Shown one piece after another: positions 1-14,822 of a DNA stretch of 64,000 bases (the first letter of the stretch is position 1; each line of letters begins with the position of its first letter). Source of the stretch: Halicephalobus mephisto (Eukaryota; Nematoda; Chromadorea; Rhabditida; Panagrolaimidae); NCBI GenBank assembly GCA_009193035.1, contig SWDT01000092.1:186001-250000 (forward strand), written 5' to 3'. The notes beneath the pieces were generated by a model, which had not been told where the DNA came from, did no database searches, and worked only from the letters and a program-made list of their open reading frames with translations. A program made the translations under genes and the position numbers.

Positions 1-1800
1 CTGGCGCTAAAAACAGCTGATTACAACAGAGTGACCAAAGGAAAACCTACATAGGAGACTGCTGTATTGATAAGGTATGAACTGGGTAGACGGAGTGCAT
101 ATGGGTTCCGCGCCTTTGAGGCACTCTGGCGCCAACTCATTGTCGCCAAAAGATCCCAAAAGTTCGCTTATCACCAAGTCTGCCTTGGGGAGGTCTGGGT
201 CTTTCAAAACAAAACGCATGTCCCCTTCGATAATCCTCAATTTCCCGTGCCAGAGAGTGTTGTTCTTGTACCGGAGGGATATGCAAGCACTTGGGTTCTT
301 TTCTACAGCTATAAGCGTCACGATCTTGTGCAGATGGGGGAATCTGGCTTTGACTATCTCAAGACAAGGCCCCACTAGTCCACCTCGACCTGCTCCCAGT
401 ATGTAGATGACTAGACCGTTTTTGAGATCAATCTCGTTCCCAATCATGTACCCGATTGCTTCACTGTAGTGTTGATACTTGGTAATATCAGACTCGAGAC
501 CATCATAATCAGCAGCAGACAAATCCCTCCAAACAGTTTCCATCGGCAGTAATAAGACGTCCGTTAATATTCTGTCGTCGTTTTGAGGAGGTAGTAGTGG
601 GCCCTTCTTCTGATTCAGAAAAGAAGTTAGATATTCTGCCATTTGCTTCCTCTGAGTAGGCCACATCTGACCTTTAGGCATAACGAGGAACCTCTGGTTT
701 TCTAAACTAATAGCGAGATCAAAGACAATTTTCCTATGGGCACTGCAAAGGAACAATTACCACAAATACCTCCAGGAAGTCAACTTACGGAACCATTTCA
801 ACCATTTTGCTATTCAATGAAGGAGGTGATGGTGAGAAAACAAAGCTGTCTGTGGATAAAATGAAGAGGAACAAAGGTTCTCCGTGCCACCTGTCATATT
901 TCTCAGGAATGAGAAACTCATCATCCATTTCGGCTTCTGTGAGCTTCAGACCAACAGTTAGACGTTCAGATGTGTAGTTCCTTAGACTCCTTCGAATTGT
1001 AACCCAAAGATTAAAAATGTCCTCGTCTTCGAGATCGAGATGATCCTCAAATTCTTCTTGTCTAGTCGGCATTACCAAAGAAATACTGAAATCAGGTGGT
1101 TCGCGGTATTGATAAAGTGAAGGACTTACGTAAACTTGGCAGTACGGACCCATAAATAATGATTCAACAATTTCATAAGATTCGGGGATTTCGCTCTCCT
1201 CAAAGGGACTATAACATTTCGGACTCCGAGATATAAAGCATGATCCAACTCCTTTCGCAATCCATCCAACGAAGCCTTGGCTAGCACTGGATTGGGGTTG
1301 TCAGTGTCAATCCACGGAGAAACCGTCCCGACGATATACGTCTGCCAGAGGTATTGGTCAAACTGAGCATCAGGAATGTTGATAGGTGGAGGGCTTGTCG
1401 AGTCTTCAGCCAGTTTGAATGCTGCTCGATCGAGACCCCCCATAGGAAAAGCCATATAGTTGTAGCCATCCACTCCGACAGATTTACAAAGTCTCGCGAG
1501 ATTGATGTCGTAATTCATCTTCAGACTGTGTTGTTCAGGCATTGCTCCCCATCCAATTAAGGCCAAGGGACGTTGTGGAGAAGGCAGTGCATAGTTCATC
1601 GTGGATATCTGGTGGAACTGAAAGATACAGGTGAAAACGTGTCATATATAAAAGCGACTCACAGAGTTCCCTATCTCGGTCAAAAGCTCGATTCCATTGA
1701 TAGCATCTGAAGGCTCAGGCATGGTGGTCTCTGAAGTGTCTGTAGGGGGCTGGCTAATCTGACGCTGTTCATTCTTGTTGTTCTTCTTCTTTTTACCCAT
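1..1800 (-). CDS. PRMT5: PRMT5 type II protein arginine methyltransferase (3' end outside window)
   Basis: Makes symmetric dimethylarginine on spliceosomal Sm, histone and other proteins, normally with MEP50 (known for the family). Exons read 1663-1800, 1130-1617, 789-1085, 51-742 and 1-6, all in phase, with introns of 44-46 nt. The start gives a lysine/asparagine-rich N-terminus (MGKKKKNNKNEQ). Exon 2 encodes the N-terminal TIM barrel (GWGAMPEQH, GTVSPWIDTDNPNP). Exon 4 carries the SAM-binding GAGRGGLV motif, the AVEKNP acidic strand and the catalytic double-E loop ELLGSFGDNELAPE with both glutamates. The beta-barrel domain lies beyond base 1. It is divergent from the mL28 gene across a 235-bp shared upstream region. 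Identity is secure. Confidence 0.94.
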
Positions 1801-2035
1801 TTTCGAGGAATAAGTCAAGGAGGAATGGAGCACAAGATACAATCAAAAGAAGTTGTTGGTTGGCGATGTTAGCGGGCAATGACAGTCGCAACTTGCAGGA
1901 ACCTGACAGGGAATTCGCGTCAGGAATCTTTTATCCGTTTTGTGCTCCCTTTTCTGCAGCTATAACTTAAGCTTTCCAGTTCCTTCGATTTTGTTGATTT
2001 TCTGTTTTCTTTCCTCTTCATAGCCAGAGTATGTA

Positions 2036-2983
2036 ATGTCCCTCACAAAGAATCTGAAAAAGTTGACTGATTTGGCTCCCAGACCTGTAGTGACCTGGGA
2101 CAAATGCGAACGAATCCGCAGGAACAAAGCTATCTGGGATAACAAAGATTCCATTGTTCACCGCCTTCCCCTGCATTACCAACAGCGTTACTGGAAGAAC
2201 ATTCTATCAGATGTGAAACCTGTCCATTACCGTATCCCCGAGTCTCGTGTCTACTGGGACCCAGTGAGACTCGTCGAAGTCGAAGTTGAAGTAAATTTTC
2301 ATATATGAATTTCCCTTATCATCACATTTTAGCACTACCCAATCTTACCCGTCAGAGTACCTGAAGCTGATGAAGGATTATGGGGCGGAGAAGGTGTCAT
2401 CAAAGGTTACAAGGAGGGTAATCCCAAGCTGACGAAGAAGATTCTTCCTAGATGGTGGATCCCCGAGCTGTGGGTTCCCAAAGTAAAGGACACTATTCTA
2501 TATTCAGAAGTTCTGAATCGCCATATGCGGGTAACAGTTACTGAACGTGCTCTACGTCTCATCGATGACGCTTTTGGTTTGGATTATTACCTGTTAGAAA
2601 CTCCGGATATCGACATTGCTTCCAAACTCGGTCTGAAGTTGAAACGTCAGATTATGATTTCTCTCGCCAAGAAAGACTACTATGCTGACGATCCAGAACG
2701 ACACTCCTATATCAAGGACAAATATGTCAAGTATGTCATTCCTCTCGAGGAAGCCGAATGGATCGGATTGGACCTCAATGAAGCGTGTAAGAAATTACAA
2801 GATATGGAATTAGCCACTGCTTCAGAACCGCTGAAATACGCTTACGAGAGGGAAATGGTAGAGAAACTTGAAGCTGGTGAATTACCCGAAGAAGAAGACA
2901 CATTCAAGCCTCAGAAGTCGCTCTTTGGTGAGCGAATGTTAGGGAAATACATGGAACCATTGACTCGGAAATTTAGGGCCTAG
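2036..2983 (+). CDS. MRPL28: mitochondrial large-subunit ribosomal protein bL28m
   Basis: Structural protein of the mitochondrial large ribosomal subunit. Two exons, 2036-2290 and 2333-2983, are joined in phase 0 by a 42-nt intron and give 315 codons less stop-adjusted reading of about 301 residues. Visible family blocks are YPILPVRVPEADEGLWGGEG, the segment RVTVTERALRLIDDAFGLD with DYYLLETP following, the LGLKLKRQIMISLA block and EEAEWIGLDLNEAC. These correspond to the long metazoan mitochondrial L28 rather than to bacterial L28. The protein starts at the first ATG with an open frame; a mitochondrial targeting peptide is not obvious. Its 3' end converges on the ZnT-like gene. Confidence 0.9.
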
Positions 2984-3110
2984 GTTGTTATTAATTTACT
3001 GCTTTTGTGATAAAGTCGTTTTGTTCGATTTCTTTATTATCATATTGGATTTTCCATGTCAAAATACTTTAGCTAAGGTCCGTTTTTTAACTGATATACT
3101 GCTCTGTTTG

Positions 3111-4230
3111 CTATGCAGAATTGCCGGCAACTTCGTTGTTCTGCATGAACTTTCTATCCACCCGGTTGCAGCAAGTCAGCTCTTTGGTCTGACATGCAGC
3201 TGTTGTGCACATTGTCCATTGTTGTTGATCATCTATTCTTGGTTCTATCGTGACTTTTCGGGCTCCGGCGCGAGCCAATATACTCTTTAATTCCTTTATA
3301 GTTTGGTCAGTTACTTTTTGTGCTTGCTGCATCCATTCCTCGGCAGTTTGGTCGACTTTAATTTTTATATGCATTAATACATCAAACTTGGATTCTTTTG
3401 GCGGCCATTGTTTATAAACATGAATGTGAGAACATTCAATGTTTGGGAACTAAAATTACTTTTTATAATTATTGATGTATTTTTGCTTACTTGTTGTGTG
3501 ATTTCAATGATGAAATCGTCTACCCGGAACGATTCTGGTGTGTTTGCCATAAAGTACGAGAGTAATTCGAAAGCTGGAATTGTTATTTTTACAAAGTGTT
3601 TTTTCCCAAGAATTAATTCCTTACTAGTAGGGAGAGCAATTATCGTAAGAACCATAGAAGCAAATAATCCGCAATAGGGATCCAATTTCGACAAGTAGTC
3701 AACTTGGTCTGTGCTGAAATAAAAGTCCATTGCTCTGAGCCCTAGTACCATCAGAGTAGTCATATAATGTAGTAGTATACGTCTTTTCCAGTCCAGACCC
3801 AAGCCAGGGAATGCATTCATTATCAACAACAGCGTCTTAATAATGATGTCACTAATCGTAATGATTATGAGAAACTCTAAATATATCCCTTTAATATCTT
3901 TGTTTCGAAATCTTGCTTACGTGGTAAGTGCATTTCATGGCTGCCTGTTAAGATTATCTCAAGCCCATGTGTGAAGGTGACGAAAACCAGTGCTTCAAAT
4001 ACGATCACACCGGATAAACGCAAGAATATATCTAGATTTTCTGGAGTTTTCGGAAATAGTTTCCTCATCATTATGACAGAGAACAGAATAGTATCACATA
4101 GTGTTAGATGGGCGACGAGACTGTGTGTTTGTACGCAGGCAATAACTTGAGCTAGACATAAAAGCAGAAGTAGGATGTAGGATCCTCTGTCCCATAATAT
4201 TTGACGAAAGGAGTTTTGAATCTCTGTCAT
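3111..4230 (-). CDS. divergent CDF zinc transporter (ZnT6-like)
   Basis: Three exons, 3921-4230, 3491-3876 and 3111-3449, are joined by 44- and 41-nt introns and give about 344 residues. The N-terminal half holds several hydrophobic helices (SYILLLLLCLAQVIACVQTH, the LVAHLTLCDTILFSVIMM helix, then LSGVIVFEALVFVTF). The C-terminal half has the layout of the CDF cytosolic domain: FPNIECSHIHVYKQWPP followed by a beta strand (DVLMHIKIKVDQTAEEW) and a closing strand RKVTIEPRI. The usual transport-site HxxxD pairs are not complete: aspartates remain in the second and fifth helices (LCDT, ISDI) without a full set of partners. This suggests a ZnT6-like auxiliary or non-transporting subunit. Family membership is inferred from architecture and short matches, not from a search. 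A GTG-started extension to 4248 was not used. Confidence 0.6.
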
Positions 4231-4529
4231 TTTTGTGACTTTCTTCACCTAAAAATGAAGCTATTAAGACCAAAAACTGCTATCAATTGGTGAGGGCGTT
4301 ATTGATTATTTCTAGCACCTGTGAAATTTTCCTTATCTTTTATGTATGTTTTTGTCTCACCGAATGATTAAACGGATAAAGTACAAAAAAACGATAAACC
4401 TGACACTGGTCATTTTGTTCCATTCTGGCACTGATTTTTCAAATATTTTGAAATAAGATCCGTGAATCCGTGGTTTTTCTGGCGTGCAGACAGTTGTTCA
4501 TCAGATGACGTAATTATTTTTAGTACAAA

Positions 4530-7563
<3,034 letters not shown>

Positions 7564-8153
7564 TGAATTTGCAGATACCAAATCTTAGCCTTTGGAACAT
7601 TCGTGTAACTGAAAGTATTGACACTTATAAGTTTATTCTTCAGGCTTTTGTAGATATTGGGGTTCGATCAAGAATATTGATCTAAATATGCTCTTTTTGG
7701 TAGTATCCAATACAAATAGTGCATTTGCTGATGTTGCAGTTGTGAATAATTAATTTATCGTCCAATCGATAGATAAAAATTTTTCCTTGAATTTCCCTTT
7801 CACAATCGTTCTCTTTTTGACAATAAACAGACGCCCCAGGCATTCGGAGTTACGACGATTTTGGATTTAATGAGATATGTTCGCGAAGGAAAATACCAAT
7901 CCATTTTCCGGATCGAGAGGATTCGAAATCGGATGTAAACGAAATTTTATTTTCTCACGGATTGAATTTAAAAAATTAACATTTATTGGCTGAAAGTGTG
8001 TCACTTGGACCCATGATTGAAGAATAATGTGTCAAGGAAAAAATAGAAATCTTAATAAATATAAATAAATTATGGCAACCATTCAAGAACAATGTGAACA
8101 AAACAAGTTGACTTTGCGATGTCATTATTGCACTATCGAGAAGGATAACAAAA
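7564..8153. other. intergenic, 3' ends of NT5C2 and MAM gene
   Basis: AT-rich convergent 3' flank. Several AATAAA-like polyadenylation contexts are present (for example around 7824 and, on the minus strand, near 8060). No coding exon with good splice phase was found. Confidence 0.5.
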
Positions 8154-9941
8154 CTAGCAAAGAGGATCGTCATCTGCAGTAATGTTTTCTCTGTTCTCGA
8201 CGACTTGGATATCGTCAATGGCACAAGCTCCTTGGTTTGTCCTGGTGTTTTCGCAAAGGAAGATGAACTAAAAGTAATTTTAATTATTAATTTAGGGATT
8301 TTAATTACCTTGTCTGTTCCTTTGGGACACACAAAACTACCGTATTTCCACATTCGGTCAGAAACACTGACGAATTTGTCAGAACTGAAGGGACAGTTGT
8401 CACTGGAATCACAACAACCTTTGAGTTGGACACCGTGGGTTCCTTCGTAGTACTGGAATCTGAGACGACGGTCTTCAGGCAAGAAACCGACATCGGCCTG
8501 GAGACCGGCGACTTCTCTGGGGTAGAGATATGTAGCGGCATAATAGTTGCCCTCTGTGCCTTCATGGACTCCAGTTACTCTGTTCATGAACTGTCCCTTG
8601 ACAACTTGGAATCTTGTCGTTAATCCTCTGATGGATTGAGTTTGGTAAGCATCGTTGTAAGAACAAGCTGTTCCGTCTTCAAAATTGCATTTGGTTCTCT
8701 CACAAGCTTGCATTTCGGGAGTCACATCGATAGGTTCTGTCTTTTCATTCGTTTTATGGACACTGATGGAACTAGACGATGAAGAGACTGAAGAAGAAGA
8801 TGAAGACTGAGCATTGGATTCTTCAATGGCAGAAGCAGCTCCGTGGGTCTTGGCTCCTTTGGCTGTAGCAGTTCTCGAGTTGGCTCCAGTAGAGAATCCA
8901 TTTCCTCGGAATTGAGTGCTTTCCAAATTAATGTTTTGTCCTCCATCGACGACGCCGTTGTTGAAGGAAGTTGAACCAGTACTAGCTCCAGAACTGGATT
9001 GACTGGCTGTGTTGGCACATTCATTGGGATCTGTCTCGTAGTCGAGTTCAATGCCATCGAGAACAGCCACATCGCCGTTTTCTCCGACAAAATTGCTTGC
9101 AACAAACACAATCTTAAATTAAAAACATTAAAAATGAAGCAATAATTAGACCTTACATCAATGAGAGAAGCTTTGGGAAGAACAAGTTCAGTGAAAGCAA
9201 CATTGGGAACACTTGGGAACTCTTGACAGTTCAACAATGGGTTGAAGTTTACAGAACTGGGGAAAGACTCCCTCTGGCAGACTTGAAGAAGAACGTTCTC
9301 GGATTGCCAATGTCTAGCCCGGACCTTGATGGGAGAACTGGCACAAGCGATGGAACAAGAAACGAATTGGGCTTCGTCGGAAGGAGCTGCTCCAGCGGCA
9401 TAGGCAACCAAGTAATTTCCCTGGATATTCACATTTCTGAATCTCTCAGTTTCCGGAACTCCACTTGCAAGTTGCCAATCGATCTGATCCTCAGGGGATG
9501 GAACATTAGCCCAACAGCATGGTTTTTGTTCAAAATTACATTGGAGAGCAGATCCTGGAAATTCTAAGGTAATAAAAAACCGGAAATTTTCCAATTACCA
9601 TAGTTAACTGGACCGCCGCCCTCGGCGTTGTATCCGTTGGAACTAAACTCGGACAATAAGACACTTCTTCCAAATAAACCTGAAAGTAAAAAACAAAATT
9701 AAATTACCGAATTAAAAACCTTACTTTCGGATAACTGTCCGGAACTGATGGGGGAAGAAGGTCCTTTGTCTGCAGCGGCGGCCGCAACCCTGGCTGGAGC
9801 AGCTACTTGAGGTGCTTGACCTTGTTGACCGTAATAATACTGCTGCTGATAAGCTGGAGCTGTGTATTGTCTTGGGGCAGATTGCAAACAAGCGAAACTC
9901 TCATATATCAGCAAACTTGTCAAGAACAAGAATGAGCGCAT
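8154..9941 (-). CDS. secreted protein with two MAM-like domains and a serine-rich linker
   Basis: Five exons (9725-9941, 9599-9679, 9157-9563, 8309-9112, 8154-8267) give 540 residues; the second intron is only 35 nt. The start MRSFLFLTSLLIYESFACLQ is a clean signal peptide. A short Tyr/Gln/Ala-rich stretch follows (QQQYYYGQQGQAPQ). Two cysteine-containing repeats come next, each opening with a C-N-F-E signature (LQCNFEQKPCCWANV near residue 105 and TKCNFEDGTACSYND near residue 345) and each ending in an acidic strand of MAM type (VAVLDGIELDY, CAIDDIQVVENREN). A serine/alanine/threonine-rich linker of about 100 residues separates them. Probable role: extracellular matrix or cuticle protein (inference). 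It lacks any membrane anchor. I recognise the MAM-like fold pattern but not an orthologue. Confidence 0.75.
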
Positions 9942-11350
9942 CTTGCTGAAAAAATACATTACAATTCGGACAATAATCTGGATTTCCTCGATTTATAAAA
10001 ATTGACTCAAAAGGAAATAACGCCCGGGCAGTATTCTGAATCGGCGAGAAACACCACGACAATTAAGGGCACACGGAAGAAAGGTACGACGGTCAACGAT
10101 CGGGAACAATTGAACATCTGGATTGACGAATCGAATCCTCAAATTTGCGATGATAATTAGAATTGCAAATTGAAAAAAGAAAAATCATTAAGATAAATAG
10201 CGTATGAAATTAAAGATCAAAAAGATAAGGAATTCTGAACCATATTTTGGAGATATTTGGATTTTTCAAGGAATTCAGAATGCCATCGACGTCCAATTTG
10301 GGCCCCACCCATTTATTCTCGAAAACGACATCCGCAATCAGGAAACCGGTAAATCACTTTTCTGGAAGCCTCAGATGATTTCTTCAAAGTGCTACCGGAT
10401 CTTGAGATTCCAGGAGACTGATTCAGCTCCCGCAGTTAAAGACATCAATCAATCCTTGTATGCCTTTGTTTCCAGCACGCTCTATACTCGCACTCGATTT
10501 CCTGAGGCGGAGTCGTCAATTGTCATTAGACTGCCAAATGAACGCACACGTATTTTTCTTTGAATTCCTGACTGTCTTCTAAGTATCGAGAATCGTGTGC
10601 GACGGCTTCTGAACAACTGCCTGACAGAGTGACCCAGTTCAAATCGGTTCGATTCCCTAACTTCATAGAGCACTGCTCTGAAGTTTTCTGCGCCATTTTT
10701 TCGGGAATGAATAAAACTTATTTGCGACTACTTCTTCCGTTTATAGAAAAGTCAAGAAAGTGCAAAATGGCAAATCCTGAGCGTTAAATCCAACTGAAAA
10801 GAAAATCGCTTTTCAAACGCCTTTTGATTTTGGATTTTAGACAAAGGATTTTTAGGTGATCTAAGATCTCCTCTGGATAAAGTGTAGAAACTCTCACGCT
10901 CATCGGATAAATGTAATAATCCGTGAAATAATAATCTCATAACCGAGGAATGGAGTTAAACGTTTTGGAAAATATTATTTTTATTCCTAGGTCAAAGGTA
11001 TTTTTCACAATAGATTGCAATTGCACTTTTATGCGAAATTGAAAAATGCAAATTCAATAGAATCAAAGAAATTCATCCAACAAAAAGGACATCAAATAAA
11101 GTTCAAATTCATGTTAATTTCGAATTAATTACCACTAAATACTTGTATTTCATAAGTAAAAATCCCTTTTACCGCTACAAATGTAGGTTCCCGAAGATAA
11201 ATGATTTCTTAAATGAAGAAAATAACGTCATGATTTCATATTTCAAAGTATATCACTGATCTTCATTTTGGCGTTTTCTTCTTCGTTGCCAATCTCGTTC
11301 TACTGCTGTCAATTTTTTCTTTTCTATTAAAGAGGGATGTTTCTCCCACT
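9942..11350. other. divergent intergenic region between MAM gene and COQ10
   Basis: About 1.4 kb. The first 60 bases upstream of the MAM start include a TATA-like element on the minus strand (tttataaat around 9991-9999). An unspliced frame at 10204-10563 encodes 119 residues that I do not recognise and that has no supporting context. The stretch 10960-11250 is strongly AT-rich. No confident gene. Confidence 0.4.
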
Positions 11351-12095
11351 ATGACGCTCATTGCCAATGGTAATATTGTTTGTTTATTTTCTGATCTCAT
11401 CATCGCCTTTCAGCACTCTATTTCAAACCGGTAATTCTTCGTTCTCTTGGGTTACACCTTCATTATGGCCATAGATATATCTTTAATCTAGTCCCAACCA
11501 ATAAGACTATGAGCTATGCTGAGAAAAGATTGATTGGGTAAGTTGAGGTCTTACTTCCCGACAAAGTCGATATATGAATTCTCTTCAGCTTTACGGCAGA
11601 ACAAATGTTTGATGTTGTAAATACCGTTGCAGATTACCCCGAGTTCGTTCCCTGGTGTAAGAAAGCAGAAGTCCGCAAAATCAGTGATCAAGTCGTTGTT
11701 GCTGAACTCAAGATTGGCTTCCCACCAATACATGAAGAATACAAATCAAAAGTTACTTCTTTACGACCATTTGTCATCAGGGTAAGACTGTATCCTGTTG
11801 TGTTCTTTATAACTAGGAATTTCAGTCAGTCTGTACTGACGGAAGGTTATTCAACATCTTAGACACCACCTGGAGGTTCCATCCAGCAGAAAACCATCCA
11901 GATTGCTGTATCCTGCACTACTCCATTGATTTTGAATTCCGATCCGCTCTGTATGCCAAATTTGCCCACATATTTTTCGATCAAGTAGTGAAGACCATGG
12001 TTTCCGCTTTCCTCAAAAGAGCAGAGAAACGCTATGGGCCTCCCGCTGTCGGATACGACCGTATGACTCCCCAAGTGCTAACCTACAAAGACTGA
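11351..12095 (+). CDS. COQ10: coenzyme Q-binding protein COQ10, mitochondrial
   Basis: START-domain polyketide-cyclase-like protein that binds ubiquinone and is needed for efficient respiratory electron transfer (family knowledge). Exons 11351-11369, 11414-11537, 11589-11781 and 11826-12095 give 201 residues. The short basic N-terminus (LYFKPVILRSLGLHLHYGHR) fits a mitochondrial presequence. The hallmark block is EQMFDVVNTVADYPEFVPWC followed by KKAEV, then FPPIHEEYKSKVT and the C-terminal helix AKFAHIFFDQVVKTMVSAFL. The first coding exon is only 19 nt, so the start depends on the phase-1 junction AAT-G/CA. It converges on the HSP60 3' end. Confidence 0.92.
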
Positions 12096-12288
12096 ATCTA
12101 GGCTAGACATCCATTTGGTACTTAAATTTCCTAATGGCTCCAGTAAAATTAGTGAACAAATATCGTTTTATAACAAACTTAACATTATCAAGAGGGAGAT
12201 GCATTGGAACGTCGTCAGATCATGTGATCTCACTAGCAATAACTAGCCTATGAAAAATCCTAGGATACCAACAAAAACAATCGAGAAT

Positions 12289-14105
12289 TTAGAACATTCC
12301 ACCGCCCATGCCTCCCATTCCGCCCATACCACCCATTCCAGCACCAGCTGGAGGATCTTCCTTGGGCAATTCCGTAACAACACATTCTGTGGTAGCGAGA
12401 AGTGACGCGACACCGGCAGCATCTTGAAGGGCTGTGCGGATGACCTTGGTTGGATCAATGATACCAGCATCAATCATGTTCACGAACTTGTCGTTGAGGG
12501 CATCATATCCGAAGTTGATTTCAGTGTTAGAAATGACCTTCTCGACAACAGCAGCTGGCTCAATACCGGCATTAGCGATGATAGTAGTAATTGGCTGACG
12601 GATGGCTCTCTGGATGATCTTGATGCCACGTTGTTGATCTTCATTCTCAGCTTTGAGGGTATCCAACTTGTTGATGGCACGAAGAAGGGCAACTCCACCA
12701 CCAGGAACAATTCCTTCCTCAACAGCAGCACGAGTAGCACAAAGGGCATCAGTAACACGGTCCTTCTTCTCATTCACCTCGACTTCGCTAGCTCCTCCTA
12801 CCTTCAGAACAGCAACACCTCTGGAGAGCTTAGCAAGACGTTCGTTCAGTTTTTCTTTCTCATATTCAGAAGTTGATGAATCCAATTCTTCTTGGATATG
12901 AGCAATTCTACTCTCAACGTCAGCTGGTGCTCCCTTGCCGCGAAGGATGAGAGTGTCGTCCTTGGTGACCGTCACTTCATCGGCTTCTCCAAAGTCATGA
13001 GGCTGGACGTCCTCGAGCTTCACCATATGGCCTTCTTCTCCGAAAACGGTGCCACCAGTAGCAACTGCCATATCCTTCAGTGTATTCTTGCGATTGTCAC
13101 CGAATCCAGGAGCCTTGACAGCACAAACTTGGAGTCCAACCTTCAGACGGTTCAACACCAACGTAGTGAGAGCTTCTCCATCAACATCTTCGGCAATGAT
13201 CAGAAGGGGCTTTCGGAACTTGTTGGCGAGTTCAAGGGCGGGAACGATATCCTGGACTTGGCTGATTTTCTTCTCACAGAGAAGGATCAAGCACTTCTCA
13301 AACTCAACCTTGGCTCCTTTGCTGCTGTTAATGAAATAAGGAGAGATGTATCCACGGTCAAATTTCATGCCTTCAATCGTTTCCAATTCGTCGTGAAGAG
13401 TTTTTCCGTCCTTTACAGTGATGACTCCTTTGTTGCCTACTTTCTTCATAGCTTCACTGATCAGTCCACCAATGCTCTTGTCTCCGTTGGCAGAGATGGT
13501 AGCAACTTGGGCGATCTCCTCAGGGGTGGTCACTGGCTTACTCATTGCTTTAAGCTCATCAACAATGGTCTCAACAGCTTTCATGACACCTTTACGGACT
13601 TCGACGGGGTTGGCTCCCTTGCTGATGTTATCAAATCCCTCCTTGGCGATGGCACGAGCTAACACCGTAGCACAAGTAGTTCCATCTCCAGCTTCTTCAT
13701 TAGCCTTATTCGCAACATCCTGAAATTGCATCATCCAAGTAGATTTCTCAAGCCCATGTTAAAACTCACTTGAACGAGTCTAGCACCCATGTTGTGATAC
13801 TTGTCCTTAAGGTCAATAGATTTCGCCACGGTGACACCATCTTTTGTAATCTTCGGGCTTCCCCAGGATTGTTCGATGATAACATTACGGCCCTAAAGAG
13901 ATACTTCGTGATATATCAACATCCTGGAAAACAACCAAAAGTCACTTACCTTTGGTCCCATTGTCACTGCCACAGCATCAGCAAGTAAGTCAATACCCAC
14001 AAGCATTGCTTTACGGCCTTCTGCGCCGAACTTCAGATCTTTCGCATAGTTACGACGAGATTGGAGCGCTGCAGTTGAACGAGACTTTGAAGCAACACGG
14101 AACAT
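12289..14105 (-). CDS. HSPD1: mitochondrial chaperonin HSP60 (group I)
   Basis: Forms the ATP-driven folding chamber of the mitochondrial matrix with HSP10. Exons 13950-14105, 13770-13892 and 12289-13719 give 569 residues. The start [16 protein letters not shown] is a typical arginine/serine mitochondrial presequence, followed by [19 protein letters not shown]. Conserved chaperonin blocks include [29 protein letters not shown], the nucleotide loop [26 protein letters not shown] and [11 protein letters not shown]. The tail is the diagnostic Gly-Gly-Met repeat. The long last exon of 477 codons is uninterrupted. It is head-to-head with HSP10, as in many animals, which implies shared heat-inducible transcription from the intervening promoter. 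Confidence 0.98.
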
Positions 14106-14240
14106 GATTGTATTTAGTGAGAATTGCTGAAATGTTATTGTAAAGTGTAATTGACAAACTGAACCGAACGGGACACGAGATTTCGAAAGAGTAAAAAGTG
14201 AATTGGTCGGTGAGAAAAACCAAAGAAAGAGAAACGGCAG

Positions 14241-14253
14241 GAATTTTCTAGAG
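14241..14253. promoter_or_regulatory. second heat-shock element, imperfect third unit
   Basis: The sequence reads GAA tt TTC ta GAG: two perfect units and one with a single mismatch, 70 bp from the first element and closer to HSP60. Confidence 0.65.
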
Positions 14254-14310
14254 AGGAGATACGATAGTCGCGCTGGAACCAACTCAAAGATCGCGGCCTA
14301 GTGTTTGCCG

Positions 14311-14323
14311 GAACTTTCTCGAA
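14311..14323. promoter_or_regulatory. heat-shock element, three perfect units
   Basis: The sequence reads GAA ct TTC tc GAA, three perfect inverted pentamer cores on the 5-bp pitch bound by an HSF1 trimer. It lies 124 bp from the HSP10 start and 206 bp from the HSP60 start. Confidence 0.85.
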
Positions 14324-14446
14324 CCCTTCCTCTCAGTTTGTTTGTCGGGTACATTTCTTGTATTTAATCGGGTTTTTTCGCTTTAAGTTACGAAATAATT
14401 ATTCTAATTTTAGGTTGCTTCTCAATACATTTGATCTCATTCCACA

Positions 14447-14822
14447 ATGTTCTTTGGTGCCGTCAGAAAGGTGAGAGAAACTTCCATATATCAATGTTCC
14501 TACTTTCCAATTTTAGGCTGCTTCTGAAGCTCTGAAAGGATTCGTTCCTTTGTTCGATCGAGTTGTCGTTGAACGTGCTGCAGCAGAAGTTAAAACCAAA
14601 GGAGGAATCATGATTCCTGAGAAGGCTCAAGGCAAAGTTCTCGAAGGAACTGTTGTTGCTGTTGGTCCCGGCGGTCGAAACGACAAGGGCGACATCATTC
14701 CTATTCAACTCAAAGTTGGAGACCGCGTGTTGCTTCCAGAGTACGGAGGATTCAAGGTGAATGTCGATGAACGTGAATTTCACATCTTCCGTGAGGCGGA
14801 TATTGTTGGCAAGTTTCAGTAA
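14447..14822 (+). CDS. HSPE1: mitochondrial co-chaperonin HSP10
   Basis: Heptameric lid of the HSP60 chamber. Two exons, 14447-14470 and 14517-14822, give 109 residues, the usual length. The mobile-loop and roof region reads PLFDRVVVERAAAEVKTKGG with IMIPEKAQGKVLEGTVVAVG after it, and the roof hairpin and C-terminal strands are LLPEYGGFKVNVDEREF and FREADIVGKF. The start codon sits in a 24-nt exon (MFFGAVRK) before a 46-nt intron. The N-terminal 11 residues are basic and could serve as uncleaved targeting sequence, as in other HSP10 proteins. Confidence 0.97.

Larger units (their letters stand above)
14106..14446. promoter_or_regulatory. bidirectional HSP60/HSP10 promoter
   Basis: The 341 bp between the two start codons carry heat-shock elements (annotated separately) about midway. 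Part of it is the HSP10 5' leader: an acceptor tttttag-like site ends at 14413, with a plausible cis donor near 14348 (gtacatttc). A shared divergent promoter for this chaperonin pair is known from vertebrates; the HSEs are read directly from the sequence. Confidence 0.85.

Noticed and set aside
10204..10563. 119-codon plus-strand frame
   Set aside because: No recognisable domain, no splice or promoter context, and adjacent DNA is ordinary intergenic sequence. Left as unexplained.
12892..13662. Long open frame (256 codons) on the plus strand
   Set aside because: It is antisense to the HSP60 exon and explained by strong codon bias there; the encoded sequence has no family features.
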